Shown piece by piece: positions 13,415-14,023 of a stretch of 14,023 nt of DNA. Source of the stretch: Verrucomicrobia bacterium UBA673 (GTDB taxonomy: Bacteria > Verrucomicrobiota > Verrucomicrobiia > Limisphaerales > UBA1096); contig DBNL01000054.1 of NCBI GenBank assembly GCA_002299785.1, forward strand, positions 1-14,023. Reading direction: 5' to 3'. Below the pieces are notes generated by a model. It had not been told where the DNA came from. It saw nothing but the letters and a program-made list of their open reading frames with translations, and did not search any database. How positions within the stretch are numbered: the first letter of the stretch is position 1; every line of letters begins with the position of its first letter. The position numbers were made by a program, and so were the translations under genes.

Positions 13415-14023
13415 TCAGTGCGGGGCGGGGTGGTAGTGTTTGCGGTAGTCCTTCGGCGCGAAGCCGGTTTCGCGCTTGAAGAAGCGGGTCAACTCCTCCG
13501 GGCTCTCGAAGCGCATCTCGCTGGCGACCTGGCTGATTTTGTTGCCGGTGTTCTTGAGCAGCGTCTGTAGCCGGGCCAAGCGGACGCGCTTGATTTCCTC
13601 CTTGGGCGTGTGGCCCATCTGCTTCAGAAAATTCTTGTTGAACCCTGAGTGGGACAGCCGACTTTGTGAGACGATCTCCGAAACTCGAATTGGGTAAACC
13701 GGCGCTCGGCTCCGGATGTAATGCACTGCCTCGGCCACGACGGGGTCGTCCACGGCGAGGGTGTTGGTGGACTCGCGGGCGACAAGCTCGTGGATGGGGA
13801 TTGGCATCACGTAATCGTCGGCGACCCTAGCCCCGCGCATCATCCTGGAGAGCAGGCTCGCAGCCTGGTAGCCGACGCGCTCGCCGGGGTACGCCACGCT
13901 GGAGAGAGGCGGGGTGCAGATTTGGCAGAACACTTCGTCGGCGTTGGTACCCATCACGGCGACCTCCTCCGGCACGAGGATGTTCAACTCGTTGCAAATG
14001 CGGATAATGTTGCTGCCGAGCAT
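13415..14023 (-). CDS. XylR-like transcriptional regulator, C-terminal part (5' end outside window)
   Basis: The 202 visible residues match the end of XylR-type activators: a LacI/periplasmic-binding-protein sugar-sensing domain fused to a C-terminal AraC helix-turn-helix. Sensor-domain hallmarks are VPEEVAVMGTNADEVFCQICTPPLSSVA (17-44) and ERVGYQAASLLSRMM (48-62), which parallel the known VIG-x-D...LSSV and GYQAA-x-LL blocks. The AraC part covers about 92-196: DDPVVAEAVHYIR, the first helix-turn-helix around VSEIVSQSRLSHSGFNKNF (114-132), and the second around KISQVASEMRFESPEELTRFFKRETGFAPKDYR (162-194). The frame is open at the window edge; ATG 14021-14023 is only an internal methionine. 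The ligand is unknown; it may control the neighbouring secreted-protein genes, which is inferred from position only. Confidence 0.92.
   Translation of the reverse strand: MLGSNIIRICNELNILVPEEVAVMGTNADEVFCQICTPPLSSVAYPGERVGYQAASLLSRMMRGARVADDYVMPIPIHELVARESTNTLAVDDPVVAEAVHYIRSRAPVYPIRVSEIVSQSRLSHSGFNKNFLKQMGHTPKEEIKRVRLARLQTLLKNTGNKISQVASEMRFESPEELTRFFKRETGFAPKDYRKHYHPAPH

Overview
The window looks like a chromosomal segment from a member of the Planctomycetes-Verrucomicrobia-Chlamydiae superphylum, most likely an environmental verrucomicrobium. The evidence is the gene repertoire: a DUF1549/DUF1553 secreted cytochrome-like protein paired with a DUF1501 protein, two secreted PQQ-type beta-propeller proteins, a Tat-exported Gfo/Idh/MocA oxidoreductase, and a XylR-type regulator (sugar-binding domain plus AraC helix-turn-helix). 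DNA is GC-rich at both ends and visibly less so across about 2.4-9.1 kb. No rRNA, tRNA, CRISPR array, integrase or transposase was seen.

Layout. (1) 1-662, minus: 5' two thirds of a GldA-like ABC transporter ATPase. (2) 782-2406, plus: plsY and gpsA, translationally overlapping. They make glycerol-3-phosphate and acylate it, so this is core phospholipid synthesis. (3) 2449-6062, minus: a two-gene operon, DUF1549/DUF1553 then DUF1501, joined by a 4-base ATGA overlap. (4) 6230-9060, plus and divergent from (3): a secreted PQQ-like propeller protein and a Tat-exported Gfo/Idh/MocA oxidoreductase, closed by a strong hairpin terminator. (5) 9267-12431, plus: a 1054-residue secreted PQQ-like protein with an inserted coiled-coil segment and a degenerate methyltransferase-like domain. 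(6) 12534-13385, plus: a secreted DUF3472-like protein. (7) 13415-14023, minus: C-terminal part of a XylR-like regulator that runs off the window. No gene-free stretch exceeds about 205 bases.

Regions 3 to 6 look like accessory, extracytoplasmic catabolic functions (probably carbohydrate or polymer use, an inference from families), with a sugar-responsive-type regulator at the edge. Regions 1 and 2 look like ordinary housekeeping chromosome.

The most unusual signal is not a gene. The 8-bp palindrome TTGGCCAA, usually as CTTGGCCAAG or longer, occurs 13 times where base composition predicts well under one. Ten copies lie in 9.08-12.45 kb, five lie in the small intergenic fraction, and one inverted pair forms the 9084-9113 terminator. 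Perfect or decayed copies also follow the stop codon of every plus-strand gene that ends a transcription unit or precedes a gap. It resembles cyanobacterial HIP1 in behaviour but has a different sequence. A second recurring pattern is promoter-like sequence so close to the start codon that several genes would have leaderless or nearly leaderless mRNAs.
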